DNA of 64,000 nt from Lichenicoccus sp964247695 (GCA_964247695.1 CAXTVI010000001.1:1-64000), one strand, 5' to 3'. Positions 17,082-26,641 are shown, numbered from the stretch's first letter. A program made the numbers and translations. The notes: generated from the letters alone by a model not told the origin.

Positions 17082-19514
17082 ATGCCAGGCCAGCCGCCGG
17101 GCTTCCGGCAACTGTTCATGTCGGTGCGTGGACCGACGTTCGTGGTGGCCTGCACTTCATTGCTGCTGTCGGTGCCGCCGCAACTCAAGGACATGTTGCA
17201 GGCGGTGGCTGACGATTTCTGGTTCAGCCTGCGTTACCAGGCTGCACTGGCGCTGGTCGCCTTGCTGGCGTGGCTCTGGGCGCGGACGGCGTTGAACGCC
17301 TGCATCGGGCGCATCCACAAGGCGCCCCGTCTGGCAGCGCTTCCCTGGGGGCCGGAGGGTCCCCGGGATGCAAACAACTGGCTGGTGCGGTTCTGGTCAT
17401 GGTGGCCACGCCTCCTGTTGATGGTGGTCGGTCTGAGCGGCTGCTGCACCGCGCTGCGAAGTGGCGCATGGTCGCAGGCGTTCTTCTCGCTCGGCTGGAT
17501 GGCGGTCCTGCTGGTGGTGTTCCTCTGGCGCAGGCACGTGGCCGAGGCCCTGCCGCCCGAGGCTGCGGAATTGTCGGCGCGGCCACGGGCAATCCTGGCC
17601 TATGCGCCCTGGCCGCTTCTGGCGGGCCTGTCGGCCGGTATCGGGGCGCTGGTTTTCGTCCTCGCGGCCTTCGACACCGCCACGGGGTTTCCGACCATCC
17701 GGATCGCCGACCGGATCGCGCTGGCGTTCCCCGGTCCGGCGGCGGCGCTGATCTCGCTGGCGCTGATGATCGGGCCGATCAGCTATGTCCTGATGCTGTT
17801 CGACGTCCGGTGGAAACGGTTCGGCTCGACCTGGAGCATTCCGTCGACCGGCATCCGCGTCGCCGACCTGATCAAGCCGATGACGGTCATGGTGGTCGTG
17901 GCGGTGGGCATGAGCGTCTGGTCCGCGCAACTCGACACGCATCCGGTGCGCATGATCGACGACGCCGCCTGGAACGATGCCATGCAGCCCGGAGAACGGC
18001 TGGCGCTGGAGGACGCCTTCAGATCATGGGTCGACGCCTGCGGCGGGGACAACCCGCAAGTCGTTCGCCCGGTCATCGTGGCGATCTCCGGGGGAGCCTC
18101 GCGCGCCGGCCTGTGGGGTACGCGGGTGTTGCGCGCCGTGGACAGCCTGCCGGATGGCCCCGGCAGCGGGATCCTTGCAATCAGCTCGGTGTCGGGTGGC
18201 TCGCTCGGCGCTGCCGACTACGTGGCGCGGCGGGCCGCCGCTCCGGGACCGACTCATTGCCGGTTGCGGGACTGGCACAAGGCGAAGGAGCAGGCGGATA
18301 CGCTGCCGCTGGATGACGACAACGCCGCCATCGCCCATTATGGCGTCGACCTGCTCGGACCGCTGCTCGGCAACTTCCTGCTCAACGACAGCGTCCGCGC
18401 CTTGCTGGCGGGGCCGCTGCACGTCATGTCGGGCGATCTTCCGTCCGCCAGCGGCGACCGGGCCGACGCACTCGAACGTGCCTTCGAACGCGCCTTCCCG
18501 CCGCTCCATGCAGGCGAGCCGTCCCTGCAGTCGCCGATGCTCTCGCTGTTCTATGACAGGGACGCCACCCGGACGGAGAAGCGCCGCTGGGCCTGGAAGC
18601 CGGGGATGCCGGTCTGGATCTCGAACGGCACCGACGTGGAGGGTGGCGAGCGCCTGCTGACGGTGCCGGTCCGCACGATCCCGCGGGACGGCAGCAACCC
18701 GATGGAGGAACGGCTCAATCTCGTGCGGGACTGGCCGTTCGTCGGCGCACGCGACGTGCTGGGTCTGCTGCGCCGGGATATCCGGGTCTCCACGGCGGTG
18801 CATAATTCCGCACGGTTCCCGTATCTGAGCCCGACCGGCAACCTGAGGCCGGTGCCGGTGAGCAGCCCTGCCTCGGTGACGTTCGCCGAGCGCCCGGCAC
18901 AGATCGCGGATGGCGGCTATTTCGAGAATTCGGGTGTAACGACGGCCTTCGAACTCGAGCAGTGGCTGGAGAAGCACGGCTGCGTTGCGTTGAAGCGGTG
19001 CAAGAACTCCGGGCTTCCCCGGATCGAGCCAATCCTTGTGGTGATCGACGCCGATGCCGAGCCGGACGTTCAGGGCGACCAGGTTCCACGCTGCGGCAGC
19101 GGGCCGACCGGCGATCCCAGGCGAACCCTGGACATGCAGGCCGCGCCGCAACTTCTCGCGCCATTGGACACGCTCTACAGCGTGCGCTCCGGCCACGGCA
19201 CCTACGCCATCGAGAAGGCCCGCGAGGTGCTCTGCAACAATCCCGGCTTCGAAGACGGTGGCGGACGCGAGGCCTTTTTCGACTTCTACCTGCACGCCGG
19301 CAAGGATGGCGGCATTCCGCTCAACTGGGTCTTGTCCCGCGAGGTCGAGCACAGGATCTGGACCAGCCTGACGGAGGCGCCCGACAATGCCGCCGAACTC
19401 CAGAAACTCAAAGGTGAGATTGACGGCAAGCCGCCCGTGAAGCAGCCGGACGCCGGAGACGCCCTGGTTGCAAATGCGGGCCCGGAGCCCCGGGCCACGC
19501 TGAAAGGCAACTGA
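17082..19514 (+). CDS. Polytopic membrane protein with C-terminal patatin-like phospholipase domain
   Basis: About 810 residues. The N-terminal ~300 hold six or seven hydrophobic segments (e.g. YQAALALVALLAWLWA, GWMAVLLVVFLW, LLAGLSAGIGALVFVLAAF, ALISLALMIGPISYVLMLF, MTVMVVVAVGMSVW). A patatin domain follows: oxyanion motif AISGGASRAGLW, nucleophile Ser371 in ISSVSGGSLGAADY, and the dyad Asp in ADGGYFENSG near residue 610. Patatins hydrolyse acyl esters of phospholipids. The membrane part would tether the lipase at the inner membrane. I prefer the ATG at 17082 because AAGGG lies 8 bases upstream; the GTG at 17073 overlaps that site. No operon partner. The substrate is unknown. Confidence 0.8.
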   Translation: MPGQPPGFRQLFMSVRGPTFVVACTSLLLSVPPQLKDMLQAVADDFWFSLRYQAALALVALLAWLWARTALNACIGRIHKAPRLAALPWGPEGPRDANNWLVRFWSWWPRLLLMVVGLSGCCTALRSGAWSQAFFSLGWMAVLLVVFLWRRHVAEALPPEAAELSARPRAILAYAPWPLLAGLSAGIGALVFVLAAFDTATGFPTIRIADRIALAFPGPAAALISLALMIGPISYVLMLFDVRWKRFGSTWSIPSTGIRVADLIKPMTVMVVVAVGMSVWSAQLDTHPVRMIDDAAWNDAMQPGERLALEDAFRSWVDACGGDNPQVVRPVIVAISGGASRAGLWGTRVLRAVDSLPDGPGSGILAISSVSGGSLGAADYVARRAAAPGPTHCRLRDWHKAKEQADTLPLDDDNAAIAHYGVDLLGPLLGNFLLNDSVRALLAGPLHVMSGDLPSASGDRADALERAFERAFPPLHAGEPSLQSPMLSLFYDRDATRTEKRRWAWKPGMPVWISNGTDVEGGERLLTVPVRTIPRDGSNPMEERLNLVRDWPFVGARDVLGLLRRDIRVSTAVHNSARFPYLSPTGNLRPVPVSSPASVTFAERPAQIADGGYFENSGVTTAFELEQWLEKHGCVALKRCKNSGLPRIEPILVVIDADAEPDVQGDQVPRCGSGPTGDPRRTLDMQAAPQLLAPLDTLYSVRSGHGTYAIEKAREVLCNNPGFEDGGGREAFFDFYLHAGKDGGIPLNWVLSREVEHRIWTSLTEAPDNAAELQKLKGEIDGKPPVKQPDAGDALVANAGPEPRATLKGN

Positions 19515-19528
19515 GACGGGTGCGGACC

Positions 19529-20386
19529 TCAGCGATCCTGGAACTCGGGATAATCAGCGCCCAGCGTGGTCTTTTCCCACTTGTCCATTTCCGCCCCCAG
19601 CGTCTTGAGCTTGGCCCGCGCCAGGCCCAGCGCCGGCTTGCCGAGCACCAGATGCAGCGGCGGGTTCTCGGCCTCGTAGGCGGTGATGATCGCCTCGGCG
19701 GCACGGACCGGATCGCCCGGCTGGTTGCCGCTGCGTTCCTCGGTCTGGCGGCGGCGCTCGCCCGCGGTCTGCTCGTAGTCGGGCAGCCGTGTGGCGGACT
19801 GCCTGATCGAGCGCCCGGCCCAGTCGGTGCGGAACGGGCCCGGCTCGACAATGGTTACCTTGATGCCGAGCGGCGCCACCTCGATGGCGAGCGACTCCGA
19901 CAGGCCTTCGACCGCGTATTTCGTCGCATGGTAGAAGCCGGTCGCCGCGAAGCTGACCAGGCCGCCGACCGATGAGATGTTGATAATGTGGCCGCGATGC
20001 CTGGCACGCATGCCTGGCAGCACCGCCTGCGTGGCCGCGACCAGGCCGAACACGTTGGTCTCGAACATGGCGCGGATCTCGGCATCCTCGCCTTCCTCGA
20101 TGGCCGCGAGGTAGCCGTAGCCGGCATTGTTGACCAGCACGTCAACGGCGCCGAAGCGGGCCTCGGCCTGCTGCACGACGTCCTTCACCTGCGTCGGCTG
20201 GTCGACATCGAGCGCCAGGGCCAGCGCGCGATCCTCGTAGCCGCTTACGAGGTCGGCCACCTTGCCGGCGTCGCGCGCGGTCACCACTGCCCGCCAGCCC
20301 CGCGCCAGCACCAGTTTCGCGAGCTCGCGGCCGAAGCCGGTAGAGCATCCGGTGATCAGCCAGACCGGGGTGTCGTTCTCGGCCAT
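19529..20386 (-). CDS. Short-chain dehydrogenase/reductase (SDR family oxidoreductase)
   Basis: 285 residues. Classical SDR: TGCSTGFGRELAK (TGxxxGxG cofactor motif, about 12-24), NNAGYGYLA, catalytic Ser in ISSVGG, and YHATK as the Tyr-x-x-x-Lys pair. The later part (EPGPFRTDW, LHLVLGKPAL) resembles the 'oxidoreductase' SDR subgroup of unknown substrate. AGGAGG precedes the ATG at 20386. It ends 14 bases from the convergent patatin gene and is divergent from the MFS-MarR operon, so it shares that control region. The substrate cannot be read from sequence. Confidence 0.9.
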   Translation of the reverse strand: MAENDTPVWLITGCSTGFGRELAKLVLARGWRAVVTARDAGKVADLVSGYEDRALALALDVDQPTQVKDVVQQAEARFGAVDVLVNNAGYGYLAAIEEGEDAEIRAMFETNVFGLVAATQAVLPGMRARHRGHIINISSVGGLVSFAATGFYHATKYAVEGLSESLAIEVAPLGIKVTIVEPGPFRTDWAGRSIRQSATRLPDYEQTAGERRRQTEERSGNQPGDPVRAAEAIITAYEAENPPLHLVLGKPALGLARAKLKTLGAEMDKWEKTTLGADYPEFQDR

Positions 20387-20469
20387 CTCGGCCTCCTGTG
20401 CTTGATGTCCGCTGCTCAACGCGAGGTCGCAGCGTGCGGTTCGTGCGGCAGGCGCCGGGCTTGCAAACA

Positions 20470-20485
20470 ACGGGCAATTGCCCGT
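20470..20485. promoter_or_regulatory. Perfect 16-bp palindrome, candidate MarR operator
   Basis: ACGGGCAATTGCCCGT is fully self-complementary and lies 30 bases before the MFS start codon, between it and the divergent SDR gene. MarR-family proteins bind palindromes of this size with a similar central core. The MarR gene is in the same transcript, which suggests autoregulation and possibly control of the SDR. Binding is inferred. Confidence 0.6.
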
Positions 20486-20515
20486 ATTGGCACGGGGTGT
20501 CTTAGGGGAGTGACG

Positions 20516-21835
20516 ATGTCGATTGTCCGGATCGATCGGGCCGAAGGGAGATCCGCCACGTTCCCGTATGCCTGGGTGGTCGCCGGCGTCACGTTCCTGG
20601 TGCTGCTGGTCGGCGCGGGCATCCGGGCGACCCCGGGTGTGCTGATCCTGCCGCTGGAGCAGGAGTTCGGCTGGACCGACGCGCAGATCAGCAGCGCGGT
20701 CGCCATCAACATCCTGCTGTACGGCCTGATGGGCCCGTTCGCGGTCGCGCTCATGGAGCGCTTCGGCCTGCGCCGGACGGTATGCGCCGCGCTTCTGCTG
20801 CTGGCCGCCGGCGTCGGGCTCACCGTGCTGATGCGCACCGCCTGGCAGCTGCGGCTGCTCTGGGGGGTGGTTGTCGGCGCCGGCAGCGGGATGGTCGCGA
20901 TGGTGCTGGGCGCCACCGTCGCAGAGCGCTGGTTCGTCCGCCACCGCGGGCTGGTGCTGGGGCTGCTGACGGCGAGCGGGGCGACCGGCCAGCTCGTCTT
21001 CCTGCCGCTGCTGGCGGCGCTGGCGACCCGCTTCGGCTGGCGCTCAGTATCCATCACGGTGGCCTGCTGCGCGCTGGCGCTGCTGCCGCTGGTGGCGGCG
21101 CTGCTGCGCGACCGCCCGGCCGACCTCGGCCTGGCGCCGTATGGAGGCACCGGCATCGAGCCGCGTGTCGCCCATCTGCAGAACCCGGCGGTGCGCACCG
21201 TGCAGGCGCTGGCCCGGGCGGTGCGGTTACGCGACTTCTGGCTGCTCGCCGGCAGCTTCTTCGTCTGCGGCGCCTCCACCAGCGGGCTGATCGGCACCCA
21301 CCTGATCGCCGCCTGCTCCGACCACGGCATCCCGGCGGTGCGCGCGGCGGGGCTGCTCGCGGTGATGGGGGTCTTCGACTTCTTCGGCACCACCGGATCG
21401 GGGTGGCTCACCGACCGCTACGACAGCCGGACCCTGCTGTTCTGGTACTACGGCCTGCGCGGCCTGTCGCTCATCTTCCTGCCGTTCTCGTTCCAGTACA
21501 GCTTGTACGGCCTGTCGCTGTTCGCCGTGTTCTACGGGCTGGACTGGATCGCCACCGTGCCGCCGACCGTGCGCCTCGCGGAACTCTGCTTCGGGCGCGA
21601 GAACGCAGCCCTGATGTTCGGCTGGATCGCGTTCGCGCACCAGCTGGGCGGCGCCGCCGCGGCCTGGGCGGCCGGCAGCCTGCGCACGGCGCAAGGCAGC
21701 TATCTCGCTGCCTTCATCGGCGCCGGTCTGCTCTGCATGGGCGCCGCTGCCCTGGTGCCGTTCATCGGGTCGGGTCGCGGGACCGCAGGCGCCGCGCCGC
21801 CCGAGCGGGCACCCGTCAGGGCCGGAAGCGCATGA
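20516..21835 (+). CDS. MFS transporter
   Basis: 439 residues with twelve predicted hydrophobic helices, starting YAWVVAGVTFLVLLVGAGIR. A motif-A-like loop follows helix 2 (ERFGLRR), and a second-half equivalent occurs at TDRYDSRTLLF. It resembles the MCT/OxlT-like branch of the major facilitator superfamily (organic anion or drug movement), substrate unknown. The ATG at 20516 has AGGGGAG upstream; the longer open frame before it is not coding. The stop overlaps the MarR gene start by four bases, so the two are coupled. Confidence 0.9.
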   Translation: MSIVRIDRAEGRSATFPYAWVVAGVTFLVLLVGAGIRATPGVLILPLEQEFGWTDAQISSAVAINILLYGLMGPFAVALMERFGLRRTVCAALLLLAAGVGLTVLMRTAWQLRLLWGVVVGAGSGMVAMVLGATVAERWFVRHRGLVLGLLTASGATGQLVFLPLLAALATRFGWRSVSITVACCALALLPLVAALLRDRPADLGLAPYGGTGIEPRVAHLQNPAVRTVQALARAVRLRDFWLLAGSFFVCGASTSGLIGTHLIAACSDHGIPAVRAAGLLAVMGVFDFFGTTGSGWLTDRYDSRTLLFWYYGLRGLSLIFLPFSFQYSLYGLSLFAVFYGLDWIATVPPTVRLAELCFGRENAALMFGWIAFAHQLGGAAAAWAAGSLRTAQGSYLAAFIGAGLLCMGAAALVPFIGSGRGTAGAAPPERAPVRAGSA

Positions 21836-22269
21836 GCGTCGCCGAGCCTGAGAGCTGCAGCTGTTCGGCCCTGCGCCAGGCGGCCCGCCACGTGACGCGA
21901 CATTATGACGAGGCCCTCGCGCCGGCGGGGATCAGCCTGAACCAGTATTCGATCCTGTCGAAGCTCCGCCGCCACGGGCCGCTGCCGCAGCAGACGCTGG
22001 CGGCGATGCTGGTGATGGACCGCTCGTCGCTCGGACACCTGCTGCGGCCGTTGGAGGCGCGCGGCCTGGTCGCGATCTCGGTGGCGGCGGCGGATCGCAG
22101 GAGTCGCATCGTCGACCTGACGCCGGCCTGCGGCGCGCTGCTGCAGCAGGCGAGGCGGCTCTGGGCGCTGGCCGAGCGCCGGTTCGAGGAGCGCTACGGG
22201 GCCGAGCCGGCTGCCGCGCTGCGGAGCGCGTTGCGTCAGGTGACGCAGCTGGAACTCAAGACGCCATGA
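21832..22269 (+). CDS. MarR family winged-helix transcriptional regulator
   Basis: 145 residues. Core MarR pattern: SLNQYSILSKLRRHGPLPQQ, LAAMLVMDRSSLGHLLRPLE (DNA-recognition helix) and the wing ISVAAADRRSRIVDLT. Cytoplasmic dimeric repressor that usually releases DNA on binding a small phenolic or similar ligand. It overlaps the MFS gene by four bases (ATGA), so it probably regulates that pump and its own expression through the palindrome at 20470-20485. Two cysteines near the N-terminus (CSCS) could be redox-sensitive; that is speculation. Confidence 0.92.
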   Translation: MSVAEPESCSCSALRQAARHVTRHYDEALAPAGISLNQYSILSKLRRHGPLPQQTLAAMLVMDRSSLGHLLRPLEARGLVAISVAAADRRSRIVDLTPACGALLQQARRLWALAERRFEERYGAEPAAALRSALRQVTQLELKTP

Positions 22270-22511
22270 GGGGCCAAGCCGACTCACGCAGCGTGATGTT
22301 CACATTATGAGACTGAACGAAAGTTCATGCTTGCCTGGCGCAAGACCAGCACGCTGCCGATATTGATTGGTGCCCGGCTTTAACTTTTCCTGAACCATGG
22401 CGTTAGTGGTAGAGCTTCCCTGGAACCTGCTTTATCAGAAATGCGGTCAAACGTGCCCAACGGGATTCGCGAACCGGGGGCTGAGGACGTCGGCGGGGAG
22501 AAGAGCTTCAG

Positions 22512-23501
22512 ATGACGACAATCAGTGTCATCATCACGAACTACAACTACGCGTCCTTCGTCATCGACGCGGTCGAGAGCGCGCTCTCGCAGACGCGTCC
22601 GCCTAAGGAGGTCATCGTGGTCGATGACGGCTCGACCGACGGTTCCGTCGAGCGGCTGCAGGCGCGCTATGCGGGCGATCCGCGGGTCAGGCTGGAACTC
22701 GGCTCGAACCGGGGCCAACTCGGGGCCTTCCGGCAGGGTCTGGCGGTGGCCACCGGGCAGGTCGTCGCGTTCCTCGATGCCGACGATTCCTGGGGCCGCC
22801 AGTATCTCGAGCAGATCGGCCATGTCTACGACACCCAGGCCGATGTCGATTTCGTCTTCACCGACATGACCCTGTTCGGTAACGAGCAGGGGCGCGAGGC
22901 CTATGCCGATCGTGCCGTCGCCCTCGGCTACACCGCGCTCAGCACCTGGATGACGGGCTGGTGGTATGGCGAGGCGACGAGCGCGCTCTCGATGCGCCGC
23001 GACTGGGCGGATCGAGCGCTCGACCTGCCGCCGGGCTTCCTGCAGACATGGAAGCTCTCCGCCGATGCCTGCCTGGTGTTCGGCAGCAGCCTGCAGGGCG
23101 CCTGCAAATACTATCTGCCGACCGGCATGGTGAACTACCGGGTGCATGGGACCAACGGATGGTGGCATTCCAAGGAGCGCGAGCAGCGGTTCCTGCGCCG
23201 CTTCCGCGCCCGCAGCCTTATCAACCACTATGCTCGCGAGATGGCGATGGATGCCGCCACCGAGGACCTGATCAAGCTCGAGTTCCTGAGCAAGTCGGAG
23301 CCGTCGCACGAGGAAGCGAAGCGCTATGCGCTGATGGCGCTGCGCAGCGCCGTCTGGTGGCCGCGCCGGCTGTGGCGTTGCTATACGATCCTGCGCTCTG
23401 GCACCTGGTGGGAGCGTGGACCGAGGAGCGCCGCTCCTCTGTCGCCTAAGCAGGGCGACGTGCGCATCGCATCCGGCAAGGTAGCAACGGCCGGGGGCTG
23501 A
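22512..23501 (+). CDS. GT2 family glycosyltransferase
   Basis: 329 residues. GT-A fold: SVIITNYNYASFVIDAVESA at the start, EVIVVDDGSTDGS near 35, NRGQLGAFRQG, and FLDADDSW as the metal-binding DxD region near 92. It transfers a sugar from a nucleotide donor, probably for an envelope polysaccharide. No membrane helix. It is monocistronic: a 240-base gap without other genes lies upstream and a convergent ABC gene 3 bases downstream. The acceptor is unknown. Confidence 0.9.
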   Translation: MTTISVIITNYNYASFVIDAVESALSQTRPPKEVIVVDDGSTDGSVERLQARYAGDPRVRLELGSNRGQLGAFRQGLAVATGQVVAFLDADDSWGRQYLEQIGHVYDTQADVDFVFTDMTLFGNEQGREAYADRAVALGYTALSTWMTGWWYGEATSALSMRRDWADRALDLPPGFLQTWKLSADACLVFGSSLQGACKYYLPTGMVNYRVHGTNGWWHSKEREQRFLRRFRARSLINHYAREMAMDAATEDLIKLEFLSKSEPSHEEAKRYALMALRSAVWWPRRLWRCYTILRSGTWWERGPRSAAPLSPKQGDVRIASGKVATAGG

Positions 23502-23504
23502 CCG

Positions 23505-24866
23505 TCAGACCGGCGGGTCGTCCTCGTCGAGGAAGAACTGGTCGGCTTCCTCGTCATAGTCGAACAGCTCCGCGTAGCGGCCCCAGCCGATGATGGTCTG
23601 CAGCGTCTCCCGTGCATAGTCGGGCGACATGTGGTCCTCGAGCTCGTCGCGGAAGCGCTCGGCGCGAGCGCGATGGTTCCAGCGATCGTCGAGCACCGCG
23701 CGGATATCGGCCACCAGGGGAATGTTCACCCGCAGCGTGTCGCGCAGGATCAGCTTGCGCTGCTCGAGATCGGCCTGCACGAAGGCGGTACCGGCCTCGG
23801 TCAGGCGAATGTCGCCTTCCTCGAGTTCGGCGAAGCGCAGCAGCTGCATGGTCTCGCCCAGCGGCAGCAGCTCGTCCAGCTCGAGCTGCAGCGAGGTCGC
23901 CAGCAGCGGCAGGTCGGCGCGGCCCCGGTACGGCTCGGCCAGCACGGTCTCCATCAGGCCAGCCATCAGGTTGGTCGGCAGCATCGGCAGCGCCTGGAAC
24001 TTCTTGGCGATCAGCGCCGCCTGGCTTCCGGATGCCAGATCGGGCGTGGTCGGCTCCGGCGCGCGCTTCGTCATCAACCCGTAGATGCGGTCGACGAACT
24101 GCCGGAAGGCGAAATCGTGCCGATTGCGGGGATGCGCGAACGGCACCTTCAGCTCGTGCTGCACCCGGCCCGGATTGGACGAGAACACCAGGATGCGGTC
24201 GCACATCAGCACCGCCTCCTCGATGTTGTGGGTCACGATCAGCAGCGACTTCACCGGCAGCCGGTGCTCCGACCACAGCTCGATCAGGTCGGTGCGCAGG
24301 TTCTCCGCGGTCAGCACGTCCAGCGCCGAGAACGGCTCGTCCATCAGCAGCAGGTCGGGATGCACCACCAGACCGCGCGCCAGGCCCACGCGCTGGCGCA
24401 TGCCGCCGGAAAGCTCCTTGGGATAGGCGTTCTCGTAGCCGCCCAGGCCGATCAGGTCGATGGCTTCCTCGGCGAGGGCTTCGCGCTCGACGCGGCCGAC
24501 GCCCTTCGCCTCGAGGCCCAGCTCGACATTGGCCTGCACGGTCAGCCACGGGAACAGCGCGAAGGACTGGAACACCATGGCGACACCCGGCGCCGGCCCG
24601 CGCAACGGCTTGCCGCGCCAGTGCACCTCGCCCGAGGTCGGCGCCAGCAGGCCGGACACGATGCGCAGCAGGGTCGACTTGCCGGACCCGGACCGGCCGA
24701 GCAGGCCCACGATCTCGCCCGAATGCAGGGTCAGCTCGACGCCGTCCAGCACCACGAGATCGGCGTTGCTGTCCTTGTGGTAGGCCTGCCGGCAGTTGCG
24801 GATGCGGACCAGCTCTTCCGGGCTGCTGCCCACCGCGCGTGCCTGGGCGTCCTGCAGGGTGTCCAT
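23505..24866 (-). CDS. ABC transporter ATP-binding protein with AAA-associated C-terminal domain
   Basis: 453 residues from the ATG at 24866. Residues about 18-260 are an NitT/TauT-type ATPase: Walker A GLLGRSGSGKSTLLR, signature LSGGMRQRVGLARGLV, Walker B LLLMDEPFSALD, H-loop IVTHNIEEAV. The C-terminal ~150 residues match the AAA-associated domain that occurs on this ATPase subclass. It powers the fused permease encoded 50 bases upstream on the same strand. NitT/TauT relatives import nitrate, sulphonates, bicarbonate or thiamine precursors. The substrate is open because no binding protein is nearby. Confidence 0.92.
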   Translation of the reverse strand: MDTLQDAQARAVGSSPEELVRIRNCRQAYHKDSNADLVVLDGVELTLHSGEIVGLLGRSGSGKSTLLRIVSGLLAPTSGEVHWRGKPLRGPAPGVAMVFQSFALFPWLTVQANVELGLEAKGVGRVEREALAEEAIDLIGLGGYENAYPKELSGGMRQRVGLARGLVVHPDLLLMDEPFSALDVLTAENLRTDLIELWSEHRLPVKSLLIVTHNIEEAVLMCDRILVFSSNPGRVQHELKVPFAHPRNRHDFAFRQFVDRIYGLMTKRAPEPTTPDLASGSQAALIAKKFQALPMLPTNLMAGLMETVLAEPYRGRADLPLLATSLQLELDELLPLGETMQLLRFAELEEGDIRLTEAGTAFVQADLEQRKLILRDTLRVNIPLVADIRAVLDDRWNHRARAERFRDELEDHMSPDYARETLQTIIGWGRYAELFDYDEEADQFFLDEDDPPV

Positions 24867-24916
24867 GCGGCGATCCTCCGGCGATGCGGTCTGGGTGATG
24901 ACGAGACGGGCGGGCG

Positions 24917-26641
24917 TCAGGCGAAAGTGAGTCGGCGCTGGGCAAACGAGTAGAGCGGGCGCCACAGGATCCGGTTGAAGGCGATCACGAAGCCCGCCAT
25001 CATCGCGATCCCGAGCGCGACCTGCGCGGTGGCACCCGCCGCGGTCGCCTGGGCGATGTAGCTGCCCAGCCCTTGCGCGGTCAGCGTGGTGCTGCCCCAG
25101 GACGCGACTTCCGACAGGATCGAGGCGTTCCAGGCGCCGCCCGAGGCGGTCAGGCCACCGGTGACGTAATACGGGAAGATGCCCGGCAGGATCACCCGCA
25201 CCCACCAGCGCCAGCCGCCGAGGCGGAAATTATCGGCCACCTCCAGCAGGTCGGCCGGAAAGGCGGCGGCGCCGGCGATGACATTGAACAGGATATACCA
25301 CTGCGTGCCGAGGATCATCAGCGGCGTCAGCCAGACGTTCACGTTCAGCGAGTAGTGCACGATCACGACGACGAAGATCGGAAAGAACAGGTTCGCCGGG
25401 AATGCCGCGAGGAACTGCGCCACCGGCTGCGCCCGTCGCGCCCAGGCCGGACGCAGCCCGAGCCAGACCCCGACCGGCACCCACACCATCGAGGCCAGCG
25501 CGATCATCACCACCACGCGGACCATGGTGTAGCAGCCCAGCAGCGCCACATGGCCGACCTCGTGCAGCGAGAGGCTGGCGGCGGCATAGAGAACCACCTG
25601 CCACAGCGCCACGCCTACGATGGCGACCAGCAGGGTGATCCAGAGCCCGTCCATCACGCGCGGCGGGAGCACCGGCTGGCGTGGCGCGTCCGGCCTCCGG
25701 CCAATCTGCAGCCCGCCGATGCGGGTCAGGAAGTCGCCGAAGGTGCGGCTGATCTGGTTGAGCACGCGGGTGCGCCGCAGCAGCGCCAGCATCCAGGGAT
25801 CCTCGGCCACCGCGCCCTGCGTGGTCTCGAAGCGGAAGCGTGCCGACCACGCCACCAGCGGCCGGAACAGCAGCTGGTCGTACAGCAGGATCACCACCAG
25901 CATGGTGATGATCGCGTAGATCACCGCCGTGATGTCGCGGTGCGCCACGGCAACGCCGACATAGGAGCCGATGCCCGGCAGCACGACGTTGGTGCGGCCG
26001 ACCGAGACCGTCTCGGACGCCACCACCATGAACCAGCCGCCCGACATCGACATCATGGTGTTCCAGACCAGGCCGGGCATGGCGAACGGCACCTCGAGGC
26101 GCCAGAACTTCTGCCACGAGGACAGGCCGAACGAGCGGGTGACCTCCTCGAGATCGCTCGGCAGCGTCTTGAGCGACTGGAACATGCTGAAGGCCATGTT
26201 CCAGGCCTGGCTGGTGAAGATCACGAAGATCGCGGCCAGCTCGGCGCCGAGCACGCGGCCGGGGAACAGGTTCATGAAGAAGGTGACGGTGAAGGTCAGG
26301 AAGCCCAGGATCGGGATCGACTGCAGGATGTCCAGGATCGGCACCAGTATGGCGCCGGCACGACGGGACTTCGCGGCCCAGACCGGATAGGTGAAGGTGA
26401 ACAGCAGCGAGAACATCAGGGCCGCGAACATGCGCAGCGTGGTGCGCATGGCGTAGCCGGGCAGCCAGCTCGGATCGAGATGGATGGTGGCCGCATTGGG
26501 CGCGGTGAGCGGCCCGAACGTGTGGCGTGCCACGCTGCCGACCGCGACGGCCGCACCCAGCATGCAGACGATGGCAGCGATGTCGAACAGGTTCGGCGCG
26601 GTGCGGGCGGCAATGTTGACGGGGAGGCGATCTCTCAGCAC
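24917..26641 (-). CDS. ABC transporter permease, two fused permease modules
   Basis: 574 residues with two complete BPD-type permease domains in one chain. The first EAA loop is EEVTRSFGLSSWQKFWRLEV (about residues 166-185) and the second LLEVADNFRLGGWRWWVRVI (about 467-486). It should form the membrane channel alone, without homodimerising. The start is GTG at 26641, with GAGG upstream. First gene of a two-gene operon with the AAA-associated ATPase. No periplasmic binding protein is encoded in the window next to it, so either a remote protein serves it or the substrate is captured directly. Confidence 0.92.
   Translation of the reverse strand: MLRDRLPVNIAARTAPNLFDIAAIVCMLGAAVAVGSVARHTFGPLTAPNAATIHLDPSWLPGYAMRTTLRMFAALMFSLLFTFTYPVWAAKSRRAGAILVPILDILQSIPILGFLTFTVTFFMNLFPGRVLGAELAAIFVIFTSQAWNMAFSMFQSLKTLPSDLEEVTRSFGLSSWQKFWRLEVPFAMPGLVWNTMMSMSGGWFMVVASETVSVGRTNVVLPGIGSYVGVAVAHRDITAVIYAIITMLVVILLYDQLLFRPLVAWSARFRFETTQGAVAEDPWMLALLRRTRVLNQISRTFGDFLTRIGGLQIGRRPDAPRQPVLPPRVMDGLWITLLVAIVGVALWQVVLYAAASLSLHEVGHVALLGCYTMVRVVVMIALASMVWVPVGVWLGLRPAWARRAQPVAQFLAAFPANLFFPIFVVVIVHYSLNVNVWLTPLMILGTQWYILFNVIAGAAAFPADLLEVADNFRLGGWRWWVRVILPGIFPYYVTGGLTASGGAWNASILSEVASWGSTTLTAQGLGSYIAQATAAGATAQVALGIAMMAGFVIAFNRILWRPLYSFAQRRLTFA

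Noticed and set aside
22397..22470. Stretch resembling a tRNA fragment (GTTAGTGGTAGAGC)
   Set aside because: The D-loop-like piece has no matching acceptor or anticodon stem; cannot fold as a tRNA.
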